From: Candidatus Obscuribacter sp.
Lineage (GTDB): Bacteria > Cyanobacteriota > Vampirovibrionia > Obscuribacterales > Obscuribacteraceae
Direction of reading: 5' to 3'
Assembly: GCA_016712465.1 (NCBI GenBank)
Contig: JADJQZ010000001.1
Location: forward strand, 310,001-374,000
DNA length: 64,000 nucleotides
Shown: positions 25,514-34,829 of the stretch, one piece after another
Layout of the letters: each line of letters begins with the position of its first letter
Position numbering within the stretch: the first letter of the stretch is position 1
Position numbers and translations under genes: made by a program
Notes under the pieces: model-generated
Databases searched by the model: none
Told to the model about the DNA's origin: nothing
The model's input: only the letters and a program-made list of their open reading frames with translations

Positions 25514-28500
25514 TTACTCGTCGAACTCGGACTGACCGGCTTTCTGTGCGGCTAGCATGGCTGTTTCCCGCGCATCGTGCTCAGCTTTGGCGGCTTTCGC
25601 CATCTCGGCTTTGCGGGCCTGCACATCGGCGCCTTTGGCTTTCACCAGCGCCTCATCGCCAAGAGCTAGAATTTCTTCCGCTTTGACCATGACGTTGTCC
25701 ACATTCTCGACGGGGTTGTCACGGAAGGACAGGTCGGAAGTGGCTTCAAAGTCAGGCAATACCGCCACGCCCAGGTCGACGCCGCCAGGCAGGAAACGGA
25801 AGGTGGTCACTTTCAACCCGGCATTGAAGTCAATCGGGTTGACTGATTGACCTACTTCCTTGCCGAAGCTGGGCGTACCTACAACTGTGGCCAGTCCGAG
25901 CTTTTGCAAGCCGGAAGACATCAGTTCGGAGGCGCTGGCACTGCCTTCGTTCACGATTACCACGATGGGCAGTTTGGCGGGAGTGACGCGCATCATGCGC
26001 GGATGCGTAACCAGCTTCACCGATTTGCCGTCGACGAATCTTTCGCGACGGAAGTCACCGGCTGTCACCGATTCTTTTACTTCGATGATCTGATCACCTT
26101 CGCGGCTCAAAGTAGTGACGATGGTGCCTTCTTTGATGATGGCTTGCATCATTTCCACGACCTGATCCAGGCGACCGCCCGGGTTGTTGCGCAGGTCTAT
26201 AACCAGTCCTTTCATGGAGGCGCAATCTTGCTCGGGATTGTAAGTATTCACCATTTGAGCCAGGGCGCTGGGGCTTGCCGGCCAGGCTTTACCAGTGCAA
26301 GCCTGGTAGAGAGCCTGGGTGAACTCTCTGGAAACGTGGTCTCCAAACATGTCCACCTTGACGGCAACACGACCGCTTCCATCGGTGAGTTTCCACCAGT
26401 TCACTTCACGGTTCTGCACTTTACCGCGCACGATGGACAGAGAAAGAGTTTCGCTGCCGCCGGTTGCTGCTTTGCGCATCACCTGCAAGTTGACTGTAGT
26501 GCCGACAGGACCGCGAATGGCCGCTACCACTTCGTTGATGGTTTTGCCGACTGTCGTTTTCCCGTCGATGGCGATGATGCGATCACCGCGTTTCAAACCA
26601 GCTTTTTCCGCCGGTCCGCCTTCTACCGGTTTAGGATAGACGACTATGGGCGTGTCTTCGCTGATTTTGCTCAGGGCCATAAGAGCATCCTTGGCAGGAT
26701 TCTTACCCAGAGCTTCCGCTTTGCTGGCCAGATTGATGCGGGTAACAGGCGCTCCGATGCCGGTCAGGCTGGCATCGAAACTCTGTGCCAGGTCGGCGAA
26801 CTGCTTACCGGTGAAGAACATGGTGTGCATTTCGTTCAGGTCGGCAAGCATGGCACGAATGGCTTTCTCGGTGCCGTTTTCGCTACTAAGCTCGCTGCCG
26901 GCGTCAAACTTGTGTTCCCACTTCTGTTCGAAGGCGCTGCGTTTCTCAGGGTTTAACAGAGCCAGGTCGGTGTTTACGATCAAGTCGTAAGCGCAGGCAT
27001 AAAGCACCTTGCCGTTGAAGGCATCCTGATTTTCAGGGTTGCACAACTTGCTGACATAGCTGGCCTGGGTGTCGTCACCGTCCTCGGGAGATTCGCCGTA
27101 GGTGCGGAAGTTCAGCTCGATGAATTTCTTCAGATCGGCTTCACTGGTGGTACCGGCCGGCGCCACCTGCATGGAGTCATTGGCGTAGATGTGCACGGGA
27201 TAGGTCAGCTCGGCGCTGACCATCGGCGCCGGGGCGGCGACGGTGGTGTCTCCCGTTTCGCCTGTCACCGGTGTCGGTGCGGCGTTCTTACCCTTAGCGG
27301 CTTCGGCGGCGGCTTTCTTGCCGGCTTCAGCCATGGCTGCTTGCTGCGCCTGCAACTTGCCTACAAGAAGTTTGTTCTTGGAGGCATCGGCCTGCACAAA
27401 TTCAACATCCGGATAGGCTTTTGCCAGCTTTTCCAGGTCGGCAAATTGGGCGGCGCAGTCGGCAGGCAGGCAGACCTGAATGAAGGTATTACCGCTGGCG
27501 GCAAAGTCAGCCCGAATCACGGTTTCATCATCAGCCACTGATACCAATGGTTTGACGACTTTTCCTTGATCGGGCATGATGGGTTCATGTACTCCCGGTA
27601 CGCGGATACCCATGCTGCTGTGACCCGATACCGCTGCCTTGTCGGTTGCAGTAGCAGGAACTACAGGTTGGTTGCCGGTGTCGGTTGCAGTGGCAGGACC
27701 GGAGACCGGTTGGCTGCCGGTGTTGGTAGTGCCTGTGGTGGCAGCTTGCGCCGGGGCGGCAGGCTGTACCGGGGTGGATGTGGCGCTGTAGTTATAACCG
27801 ATGTCGCCGAAGACTCCGGTGAGGATAACTAGCAGGAATAGTGCTTTACTCAAGATGTTCAGCATGACGGGAGCCCATATGGTGCGGGTTTGCAGGTAGA
27901 CAATACCGGCCAGAAGCGCGAAGAAGAAGGCGCTCATGGGGTTGACCGGATTGACGGCGGCATAGAGTGCAGCGGCGATCAGGACTGCGGTGTAAGCTGC
28001 ACTGGCTTCCACAACCATGCCGACGGCACGGGAGAAAGCGCTTTCGGAGCTTCTCAGGGACCGGGCCAGAGTGTCAAAGGCAGCATGCCAGAGGTTCTGG
28101 ACGATTCCGCGAAAGACAAACTCTTGCACCACTGCCACCACAACGATGGAGACCAGCATGGTGACAATAAAGTTTGTCCCGCTGAGACCAGCCAGCGCTG
28201 CCATGGCGCTCTGTGTTTGAGCGAAGGCTTCGGAGCCGGTGACGGCGGTCTGGCTGAGCGTGTTGAGGGTGCCGGTGGCGTAGTCGAAGATCGACAGCAC
28301 CACTGCAGCGCCCAGGGCCCAGATAGAAACCTCCTTGAACGGCACACCGACGCGGCGGTAATTCATGCCCAGTCTTGCGGGGAATTCAGGCATGTGGCTG
28401 TCCAGGTGGAAGAACGGATGGAGGCGACTGGTCCATGTGGTGAAGACCTCCGCCCGGCCGGTGAAGTAGAGATAGCCCAGAAGGAGCATTACTCCACTGC

Positions 28501-28702
28501 TACCCAGGGCGAACATAGTGGCGGCGATAACCGGCATGTATGGTGCCAGGGAGCCGGCAAAAGACAAGATTGTGACGCCGCCCCAGGCCAGTCCGTAGCC
28601 GAAAGCGCCCGCCAATCCTAGAGCCAGGGTGGCAATGAAAGCCCACCGCAGCGCTGATAACCCGCTTCTTGTGGAAGCGGGGCTTTTGGATTCGTCGAAC
28701 AT
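25514..28702 (-). CDS. fusion: CPBP-like membrane domain, thioredoxin-like domain, PDZ-S41 protease
   Basis: A 1062-residue protein. Residues 1-300 are an integral membrane domain with QEFVFRG (193-199) resembling motif 1 of CPBP/CAAX proteases, but the expected EE pair is QE and the metal-binding His motifs are not evident, so this domain is probably inactive. A Thr/Pro/Ala linker follows (about 305-370). Then comes a thioredoxin-like region (about 385-535) with a degenerate CLPADC and DVEFVQADASKN. A PDZ domain spans about 645-760. The S41 C-terminal-processing protease core follows, with GLVIDLRNNPGG (832-843), a catalytic Ser in NEGSASASE (918-926) and Lys948 in GTPSFGK. The protease probably acts outside the cytoplasm. 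GAGG before ATG 28702 supports the start. Confidence 0.85.
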   Translation of the reverse strand: MFDESKSPASTRSGLSALRWAFIATLALGLAGAFGYGLAWGGVTILSFAGSLAPYMPVIAATMFALGSSGVMLLLGYLYFTGRAEVFTTWTSRLHPFFHLDSHMPEFPARLGMNYRRVGVPFKEVSIWALGAAVVLSIFDYATGTLNTLSQTAVTGSEAFAQTQSAMAALAGLSGTNFIVTMLVSIVVVAVVQEFVFRGIVQNLWHAAFDTLARSLRSSESAFSRAVGMVVEASAAYTAVLIAAALYAAVNPVNPMSAFFFALLAGIVYLQTRTIWAPVMLNILSKALFLLVILTGVFGDIGYNYSATSTPVQPAAPAQAATTGTTNTGSQPVSGPATATDTGNQPVVPATATDKAAVSGHSSMGIRVPGVHEPIMPDQGKVVKPLVSVADDETVIRADFAASGNTFIQVCLPADCAAQFADLEKLAKAYPDVEFVQADASKNKLLVGKLQAQQAAMAEAGKKAAAEAAKGKNAAPTPVTGETGDTTVAAPAPMVSAELTYPVHIYANDSMQVAPAGTTSEADLKKFIELNFRTYGESPEDGDDTQASYVSKLCNPENQDAFNGKVLYACAYDLIVNTDLALLNPEKRSAFEQKWEHKFDAGSELSSENGTEKAIRAMLADLNEMHTMFFTGKQFADLAQSFDASLTGIGAPVTRINLASKAEALGKNPAKDALMALSKISEDTPIVVYPKPVEGGPAEKAGLKRGDRIIAIDGKTTVGKTINEVVAAIRGPVGTTVNLQVMRKAATGGSETLSLSIVRGKVQNREVNWWKLTDGSGRVAVKVDMFGDHVSREFTQALYQACTGKAWPASPSALAQMVNTYNPEQDCASMKGLVIDLRNNPGGRLDQVVEMMQAIIKEGTIVTTLSREGDQIIEVKESVTAGDFRRERFVDGKSVKLVTHPRMMRVTPAKLPIVVIVNEGSASASELMSSGLQKLGLATVVGTPSFGKEVGQSVNPIDFNAGLKVTTFRFLPGGVDLGVAVLPDFEATSDLSFRDNPVENVDNVMVKAEEILALGDEALVKAKGADVQARKAEMAKAAKAEHDARETAMLAAQKAGQSEFDE

Positions 28703-29299
28703 AATGGTACCTCGATTGAAGTATGGTGGTGTTTCGCTCGGGCAGGCGGATGCTTGCCGGGCGAGATAGGATGCCTGCTTGGACTTCGAGCTGGTGCAGA
28801 CCTCACCAGGTGAGACTGCGGCCAAGCCAAAGCTTTTGGATTCGTCTTCTTGCGACTGAGTCGATCATTGGCGAAGAGTGTGTTCCACCGGCACAACCAG
28901 GTTGCGCGAAGAAGAGGCTCTTAGACCGGCTCTGTCGTTGATGGTGTTACAGAAGTCCTTGCAGGCGAAAAATGAAAAGGGAATCAAAAGCTTATATCTG
29001 CTTGTATCAAAGACAGTCTTTTCTAGACAAGAGAAAATACTTGCGTCGCCGTGGCGCCGGAACTGCTTCGGTTTACGCAGGCGGCTGCCTACCGCCTTTG
29101 CGCTAATCAGCGCGAGGAAGCGGCGATGATTTTCTTGCTCCCACTACTTTGAGCACGGCTCAAATTGTCTCAGCCGAATTGTCATAAGCGGTCTATTAGT
29201 GGCGGATGTTTGGCTTGTGGTTAAGCCTTGGCGATGAGCATAGCATGGGTGGGTGGAACTGAGTGTGGTTGCGAGAAGAACGTGGTTATGTGGTTTTTC
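28703..29299. other. intergenic, nothing recognised
   Basis: About 600 bases upstream of the protease fusion. Small inverted repeats occur around 29075-29120 (GGCGG/CCGCC and CGCTAATCAGCG), but there is no coding frame or clear promoter. Confidence 0.4.
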
Positions 29300-30583
29300 T
29301 CAGTCCCACCAGAATGTCCAGAAGCGGGCGCCCTGCAAGTCGGCCGCCAGCTGACAGAGATTTCCGGCTCCTTGTTTGACTTTGTCAGGGCAGTAAATAA
29401 ACTGTTCGCGGGCCAGTTTGAGCGCCTCCTGGTCCGTTCTTGGCGGGTTTTTTACGTGAAATTCCATGCTGTCATCGGTGATGGAGACTAGTTCGGCACC
29501 GTACTTTCTCTGCCACCATTTGGCAGCCGCTACATGCACCGCCGGCTTGGGGCAAGCGTTTACATCGCCGAAGTCTAAATATGCGGGAGTCAGGTATGAT
29601 TTTTTTGCCGGAATCAGGAGAATAATCGCGTTTGGTAGAGGAAAGTATTTTTGCTTCATGAAGTCGTACTGGAAGGCGGCCCGGCTCTCTTGTTGCGGTG
29701 TTGACACTTCATCGGCGGTGCCTGTCTCGACTTTGTAGTAAGCGTCGGAGTGTTCCGTCATTGTTAACCATTGGGGAAAATCCTTCTCTTCACCTCTCTG
29801 GCAGGTTTTCGCTATTTGTTCTGCGGGAATGGACGGAATTGAGCCGGCAGAGTCTTTGTTTTGATGGGTTAGATTTCTTCCTTTTGACTGGGGTTTGCTC
29901 ATGACCAGCATCATGACGGTCAGATACTTGCGGTTGATATCGCCGTAGGTGGTGATTTGCTGCATGCTGGTGGGCATAACACCCGGTGCTACACCGTTTC
30001 GCTTTAACTCATGCATGTGAAGATCTTGCAGTTGTAGCAGAATATCCGCACGAATTGCTTCTTCCTGGTTTGTGACTTTGCCTGTAGGAAAGGGATAAGC
30101 AGGAAATTTGGGCCGAGAGGCCAGGCGCGCATTCACTTCTTTTAGGTCTACCGATGATCTGGGTTTTACGCCCAATTCTTTCAGGGCGAGGGCGATGGGC
30201 GCCGACACGCGTTTCATATGTGCCGAGTCGATCTCGGCTCGGGCTTTGTCAAGCCAGATCAAGGGGTAGTAGCCGGTCTCGGCGGCCCTGGCATGAAGCC
30301 TTTGCCAGGTGGGAAAGGCTTGTATGCCTGGCGTAGTTAGATAGTAATAGTCTGGAAAGCGTTTTAAGCCGATGTTGACTCTGGAATTTACGCCGACTGA
30401 GGCCAGCGTTTTTGTCACGGAGGCTTTTGCTTCCAGTGTCCTGGCTTGGTTCTCTGCTATTGCAGGCAGGGCTGTTTCAACTGCAAGGAAGATGGATATG
30501 GCAATACCGGCGGCTATTTTTTCGGACCCGTTTTGGGCACCCTGGAACTCGGAGTTTCTGCTGAAGAGTCTTGTAATGAGCAT
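29300..30583 (-). CDS. DUF4253 domain protein with N-terminal membrane anchor
   Basis: A 427-residue protein with a hydrophobic stretch at about 22-45 (signal anchor or uncleaved signal). The C-terminal 95 residues are a DUF4253 domain: YLDFGDVNACPKP, KWWQRKYGAELVSITDDSME, REQFIYCPDKVKQG and the final FWTFWWD. DUF4253 domains are usually intracellular and of unknown function, so coupling one to an N-terminal anchor is odd. The middle region (about 60-330) is not recognised. It is divergent from glnS across a 322-base region. Confidence 0.75.
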   Translation of the reverse strand: MLITRLFSRNSEFQGAQNGSEKIAAGIAISIFLAVETALPAIAENQARTLEAKASVTKTLASVGVNSRVNIGLKRFPDYYYLTTPGIQAFPTWQRLHARAAETGYYPLIWLDKARAEIDSAHMKRVSAPIALALKELGVKPRSSVDLKEVNARLASRPKFPAYPFPTGKVTNQEEAIRADILLQLQDLHMHELKRNGVAPGVMPTSMQQITTYGDINRKYLTVMMLVMSKPQSKGRNLTHQNKDSAGSIPSIPAEQIAKTCQRGEEKDFPQWLTMTEHSDAYYKVETGTADEVSTPQQESRAAFQYDFMKQKYFPLPNAIILLIPAKKSYLTPAYLDFGDVNACPKPAVHVAAAKWWQRKYGAELVSITDDSMEFHVKNPPRTDQEALKLAREQFIYCPDKVKQGAGNLCQLAADLQGARFWTFWWD

Positions 30584-30905
30584 TTTAAGGTCCCAAGTGT
30601 ATTTTATTGCGGCGCCGTGACTAGCAGGCGGATTTAAATTTTATCTCTTTCCTGCTTGCTTCAAAGTTTGGCACTGCTTGCATCCGATTCCGTCATGACT
30701 TGATTTACTCCCCTTAACAGATTCTCTGCCCTGCTTCCTGCCGCTTCTTGGCATTGTTCCTTGATTTCGAGTGCTTGATTTGGCTCGGGGGGCCGCTGCC
30801 GTCCGCCGGTTTCCTGAAGAAGGCACTCATTTGTGGTGCTTTGTGGTCCTTTGTGGTCTGGATTGGAGTAAAATGGGTAACCCCATGTTTTGGAAGGAAA
30901 TAACC
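30584..30905. other. divergent promoter region
   Basis: About 320 bases between DUF4253 (minus) and glnS (plus). Direct repeats TTTGTGGT near 30831-30856 are the only evident feature; no -35/-10 pair stood out. Confidence 0.4.
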
Positions 30906-32624
30906 GTGAATTCGTCCGCACCAGCTCCGGCAAAAGCATCTGACTTCATTAGAGACATCATCAACGAAGATTTGCAGGCTGAGCGGCACCAGAAGGTTAT
31001 CACCCGCTTTCCTCCAGAACCCAATGGCTTCCTGCATATCGGGCATGCCAAGTCGATATGTTTGAATTTCGGTCTGGCCTACGAATATCGAGAGAAGCTG
31101 CCTGAATCCGGCTCACGCTGTCACTTGCGTTTTGATGATACCGACCCGGTGAAAGAAGACACCCTTTTTGAAGACGGCATTCAGGAAGATGTGCGCTGGC
31201 TTGGTTTTGAATGGGATGGTTTGTATCATGCCAGCGACTATTTCGAAAAGATGTATGAGTATGCCGAGTATCTCATCAGCGCCGGAAAAGCCTATGTGTG
31301 CAGCCTCTCCGATGCCGAGACCAAAGAGTATCGGGGCACCGTCACTAGCGCCGGCAAAAATAGCCCTTACCGGGAACGGACTGTAGAAGAGAGTCTTGAT
31401 CTCTTTCGCCGCATGCGCGCCGGGGAATTCAAAGATGGCGAGCATGTGCTGCGCGCCAAAATCGACATGGCTAATGCCAACATGAAAATGCGCGATCCCA
31501 TGCTCTATCGTATTCGCCATACTTCGCACCATATGACCGGTGATAAGTGGTGCATTTACCCGATGTACGACTATGCCCATCCTATTTCCGATGCCATAGA
31601 GGGCATCACGCACAGCATCTGCACTCTTGAGTTTGAGAACAATCGAGAGTTGTATGACTGGGTTATCGACAATCTCATCGATTACGCCAAGTTCCCCAGC
31701 CGTCCTCATCAGTATGAGTTTGCTCGTCTGAACTTGAACTACACTGTGATGAGCAAACGCCGTTTGCTGGAACTGGTAGAGGGCAAGCATGTGAGTGGTT
31801 GGGACGATCCGCGCTTGCCTACCATCGCCGGCATGCGAAGACGGGGCTATACACCGGAGAGCATTCGCGCCTTCTGTGCCAGCGTCGGCGTAGCCAAAGC
31901 CAATAGTACAGTCGATATGGCCCAGCTCGAATTTTGCATTCGCGACGATCTAAACCAGAAAGCGCCGCGTGTTCTGGCAGTGTTGAAGCCTATCAAAATT
32001 GTCATCGAGAACTATCCCGACGACAAAGTGGAAGAGTTGGAAGCTTCCTACTGGCCTCATGATGTGCCGAAAGAAGGCACGCGCCTGGTTCCATTTAGCA
32101 AAGAGATCTACATCGAACAAGATGACTTCATGTTGGAACCGCCCAAAGACTATTTCCGCCTTGCTCCCGGCAAGGAAGTGCGTCTGCGCTACGCCTATTG
32201 CATAACCTGCAAGGAAGTGATTCAAGACGCTCAAGGTAATGTGCAGGAAGTGCGTTGCACTTATGATCCCGAGACCCTGGGTGCCAATCCTGTGGGTCGT
32301 AAGGTGAAGGGCACCATACACTGGGTGAGTGCTCGCCATGCCCAAGATGCGGAAGTGCGCCTCTATGACCGCCTGCTCTCCCTGGAAGCACCGCCCGCCG
32401 GGAAGGACAGCGAGTTCCTCAATGCCATCAATCCTGAGGCTTTGCAGACTCTAACCGGTTGCAAGCTGGAGCGTAGCCTGGCTGAAGCCAAGCCTGGAGA
32501 GCGTTTCCAGTTTGAGCGCCAGGGTTATTTCGTGGCAGACGTGAAGGACAGTAAGCCCGGCATGCCGGTCTTCAATCGTATTGTCACCTTGAAAGACTCC
32601 TGGGCCCGCTCGCAGAAGAAATAG
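30906..32624 (+). CDS. glnS: glutaminyl-tRNA synthetase
   Basis: A 572-residue class I synthetase that charges tRNA-Gln with glutamine. The HIGH motif is HIGH at about 44-47 (PPEPNGFLHIGHAKS), and the KMSKS counterpart is VMSKR near residue 280. The C-terminal anticodon-binding beta-barrels are present and the length fits bacterial GlnRS. GTG at 30906 (after AAGGAAA) gives a family-like N-terminus; ATG at 30873 after GGAG is a real alternative that adds 11 residues. It lies just before tRNA-Gln on the opposite strand, with a shared hairpin between them. Confidence 0.93.
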   Translation: MNSSAPAPAKASDFIRDIINEDLQAERHQKVITRFPPEPNGFLHIGHAKSICLNFGLAYEYREKLPESGSRCHLRFDDTDPVKEDTLFEDGIQEDVRWLGFEWDGLYHASDYFEKMYEYAEYLISAGKAYVCSLSDAETKEYRGTVTSAGKNSPYRERTVEESLDLFRRMRAGEFKDGEHVLRAKIDMANANMKMRDPMLYRIRHTSHHMTGDKWCIYPMYDYAHPISDAIEGITHSICTLEFENNRELYDWVIDNLIDYAKFPSRPHQYEFARLNLNYTVMSKRRLLELVEGKHVSGWDDPRLPTIAGMRRRGYTPESIRAFCASVGVAKANSTVDMAQLEFCIRDDLNQKAPRVLAVLKPIKIVIENYPDDKVEELEASYWPHDVPKEGTRLVPFSKEIYIEQDDFMLEPPKDYFRLAPGKEVRLRYAYCITCKEVIQDAQGNVQEVRCTYDPETLGANPVGRKVKGTIHWVSARHAQDAEVRLYDRLLSLEAPPAGKDSEFLNAINPEALQTLTGCKLERSLAEAKPGERFQFERQGYFVADVKDSKPGMPVFNRIVTLKDSWARSQKK

Positions 32625-32656
32625 CACCGGTTGGATCACTCCCCGGGCGCTCAAAA

Positions 32657-32689
32657 GAAATAGAGACTGGTTGCACCAGTCCCTATTTC
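32657..32689. terminator. bidirectional terminator between glnS and tRNA-Gln
   Basis: A near-perfect 15-bp stem (32657-32671 with 32675-32689, one G-T pair) is closed by a 3-base loop. It is followed by CTTT on the plus strand and by TTTTGAG on the minus strand. Confidence 0.85.
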
Positions 32690-32707
32690 CTTTAACGCTG
32701 TAAAAAT

Positions 32708-32779
32708 CTGGGGTGCAAGGATTCGAACCTCGGAATACCTGGACCAGAACCAGGCGCCTTACCACTTGGCGACACCCCA
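32708..32779 (-). tRNA. tRNA-Gln (anticodon CUG)
   Basis: A complete cloverleaf on the minus strand. The acceptor TGGGGTG pairs with CACCCCA, the anticodon stem is CCTGG/CCAGG, and the anticodon loop TTCTGGT has CTG at positions 34-36. The T-arm is GGTTCGAATCC. G is the discriminator base, as GlnRS prefers. CCA is not encoded. It faces glnS. Confidence 0.95.
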
Positions 32780-33434
32780 ATGTAGTTTGATATTAGAAGT
32801 CTAGGAAGCATTTGTTCCGGTGTCAATGAATTATGAATGACCTCACTCAGGAGGGTCTCATTGCCGCCTTTCTTGCCGTTTCCTGTAAAGGACTGTAACC
32901 GTTGTTCGCGCCATTGAAAGAGTCCTTGACTACCTCCGCCTTTCTGATTCTTAAAATTCCAATCGGATTTGGCGGTGCCGGCCGGCAATAAAATAACGCC
33001 TTTCCGCAGAGGCAATCCAGGCCAGGTTTCAGGGGATCTCTGAAATTAAGTCAAGGATAGCTGCATTCCTTGAATGATTATCATGACAATTGTTAGGTTC
33101 TAAAAGTACTTCTTTTCCCCTTTCCCGAGTTACCCAAGCAAAAGCTTCCGTATACGCCGCTACCGATTGTTGGCTTCATTTCTCTGCTGGTACTGGCAGT
33201 GAAGAGTAGAACAACCGGTTGTTGGAGCGCTGCTGATTCCACGTTCGAATTGAGTCTGCCGTTTTCACTTGGGTTTACTCAGGTGGCGGTTCAATTCGGC
33301 TCAGGGTTTTACAGCGAGTTCCTTCCTGGTGGGCGAGACCGTGAAAAGAAGTAGGGCTGTTCTCACAGGCTGTGAGGCATGCCAAAGAAACCAATCCAAT
33401 TCAAATGCAACCGCTTAGAAAGCAGGAATATCCA
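32780..33434. other. intergenic upstream of serpin
   Basis: About 655 bases with no supported gene. The tRNA-Gln promoter and the serpin promoter must lie here. AGGAA at 33422-33426 is the serpin ribosome site. No structured RNA was seen. Confidence 0.4.
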
Positions 33435-34562
33435 ATGACGCAGACCAATACTCCCAACACCGCCGCCGCTTCCACCACTTCTTTCGGCCTGGCGTTGTTC
33501 AAGGAAGAAGCCCGTCAGAACAAGGGCAAGAACGTTCTTATCTCGCCGGCATCGGTGGCCATTGCTCTGGCCATGACCATGAACGGCGCCCGTCAGACAA
33601 CGCTTTCTGCGATGCAGTCCACTCTTGGCTTCGGCGAAGGTGAGACCATCGACACTATCAATGCCTCCATGGAAGCGCTGCTTTCGGCTCTGGCAGACCC
33701 CAAGAGCGGCGTCGAGCTGACCGTGGCCAATGCCATCTGGGCCGAGCAGTCCATGCCCTTCAAGAAGGCCTTCCTGGACGGGGTCGTAGCGGCCTATAAG
33801 GCTCGCGTCGTCAATGCCGACTTCGCCGACCCGGCAACCGTGGACGCCATCAACAATTGGGCGAACGAGAACACCCGGGGCAAGATTCCCACCATCCTCG
33901 ACGAAATTGCCGCCGACATGGTCATGTATCTGCTCAATGCCATCTACTTCAAAGGTAGTTGGACCACCAAATTCGACAAGGACATGACCTTCGGCGGCCA
34001 GTTCGCCTCGGAGACCGACGGCGAAGTCTCGGTCATGTACATGAACCGCCTGGCGGACATGCGTTACAGCCGCGGCAAGACCTTCCAGGCAGTGGCTCTG
34101 CCTTTCGGCGAGAGCAAGCGCGTGTCGCTCTACGTGCTTTTGCCCAACGAAGGCGTAGACATCAACGACTTCGTGGAAGGGCTGAGTGCGTCGGTTCTGA
34201 CCAATCTGCAGGAAAGCTGGGAGAGCGAGGTGGACCTCCGTCTGCCGCGCTTCAAGGCTGAATACGACGTGGATTTGAAGGATTCGCTCTGTGCCCTGGG
34301 CATGGGCGAAGCTTTCGAGTCGGGCGCCGATTTCACCGGCATGGCTGACGCCGCCATGGTGATCAGCACCGTTAAGCACAAGACCTTCGCCATGTTCGAT
34401 GAAGACGGCGGCGAAGCTGCAGCCGTCACCGCCGTGGGTATCGCTTTGGAGAGCGTGCGCATGACGGCCCGGGTTCATGTCGATCGTCCCTTCGTGGCCG
34501 CTCTGGTGGACGAGGTCACCGGCGCTCTGCTCTTCATCGGCAAGGTGGCCAAGCCGGACTGA
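33435..34562 (+). CDS. serpin-family protease inhibitor
   Basis: A 375-residue serpin of normal length. It begins with the helix A region FGLALFKEEA, has the breach and shutter segments NVLISPASVAIALAMT and VANAIWAE, and a reactive-centre hinge DGGEAAAVTAV (about 324-334) with the small residues needed for loop insertion. Counting from the hinge puts P1-P1' at about E339-S340, give or take one residue. Serpins irreversibly trap proteases. There is no signal peptide, so it probably acts in the cytoplasm. Codon use is strongly C/G-ending, like the ter genes. AGGAA precedes ATG 33435. Confidence 0.92.
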   Translation: MTQTNTPNTAAASTTSFGLALFKEEARQNKGKNVLISPASVAIALAMTMNGARQTTLSAMQSTLGFGEGETIDTINASMEALLSALADPKSGVELTVANAIWAEQSMPFKKAFLDGVVAAYKARVVNADFADPATVDAINNWANENTRGKIPTILDEIAADMVMYLLNAIYFKGSWTTKFDKDMTFGGQFASETDGEVSVMYMNRLADMRYSRGKTFQAVALPFGESKRVSLYVLLPNEGVDINDFVEGLSASVLTNLQESWESEVDLRLPRFKAEYDVDLKDSLCALGMGEAFESGADFTGMADAAMVISTVKHKTFAMFDEDGGEAAAVTAVGIALESVRMTARVHVDRPFVAALVDEVTGALLFIGKVAKPD

Positions 34563-34621
34563 GCAATTTCAGCGGCGCTGATTGAGAGCGGGTCTTTTCC
34601 TTACTAGGTCCGCCCAGTCGG

Positions 34622-34654
34622 ACAGGGCTCAAGCATTTTCCGCTTGAGCCCTGT
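34622..34654 (+). terminator. intrinsic terminator after serpin
   Basis: A perfect 13-bp stem ACAGGGCTCAAGC (34622-34634) with GCTTGAGCCCTGT (34642-34654), 7-base loop, then TTTCCTC. Confidence 0.9.
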
Positions 34655-34791
34655 TTCCTCACCGGCCTGTACTAGCGGTCTGATATTACTTTCCTGACTT
34701 TCCCACAGTGTTTTTTTGCGATTTAACTACGATAGCGCACAGTAGAAGTGGGAAGCTTACATCGACCCTGCCCAGATATGCGACACGGAAG

Positions 34792-34808
34792 CTAAACCGA
34801 TAACGGTT
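34792..34808. promoter_or_regulatory. shared 17-base element upstream of MocR-type gene
   Basis: CTAAACCGATAACGGTT, with arms AACCG/CGGTT, lies 21 bases before the MocR-type start and is identical to 3333-3349. It is a plausible autoregulatory operator. The other copy lies about 880 bases before terC. Confidence 0.4.
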
Positions 34809-34829
34809 GACCTGCGATAATGTCCGGGC

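Noticed and set aside
25514..28702. Active CPBP/CAAX protease domain
   Set aside because: The EE pair is QE and the second and third His motifs are missing.
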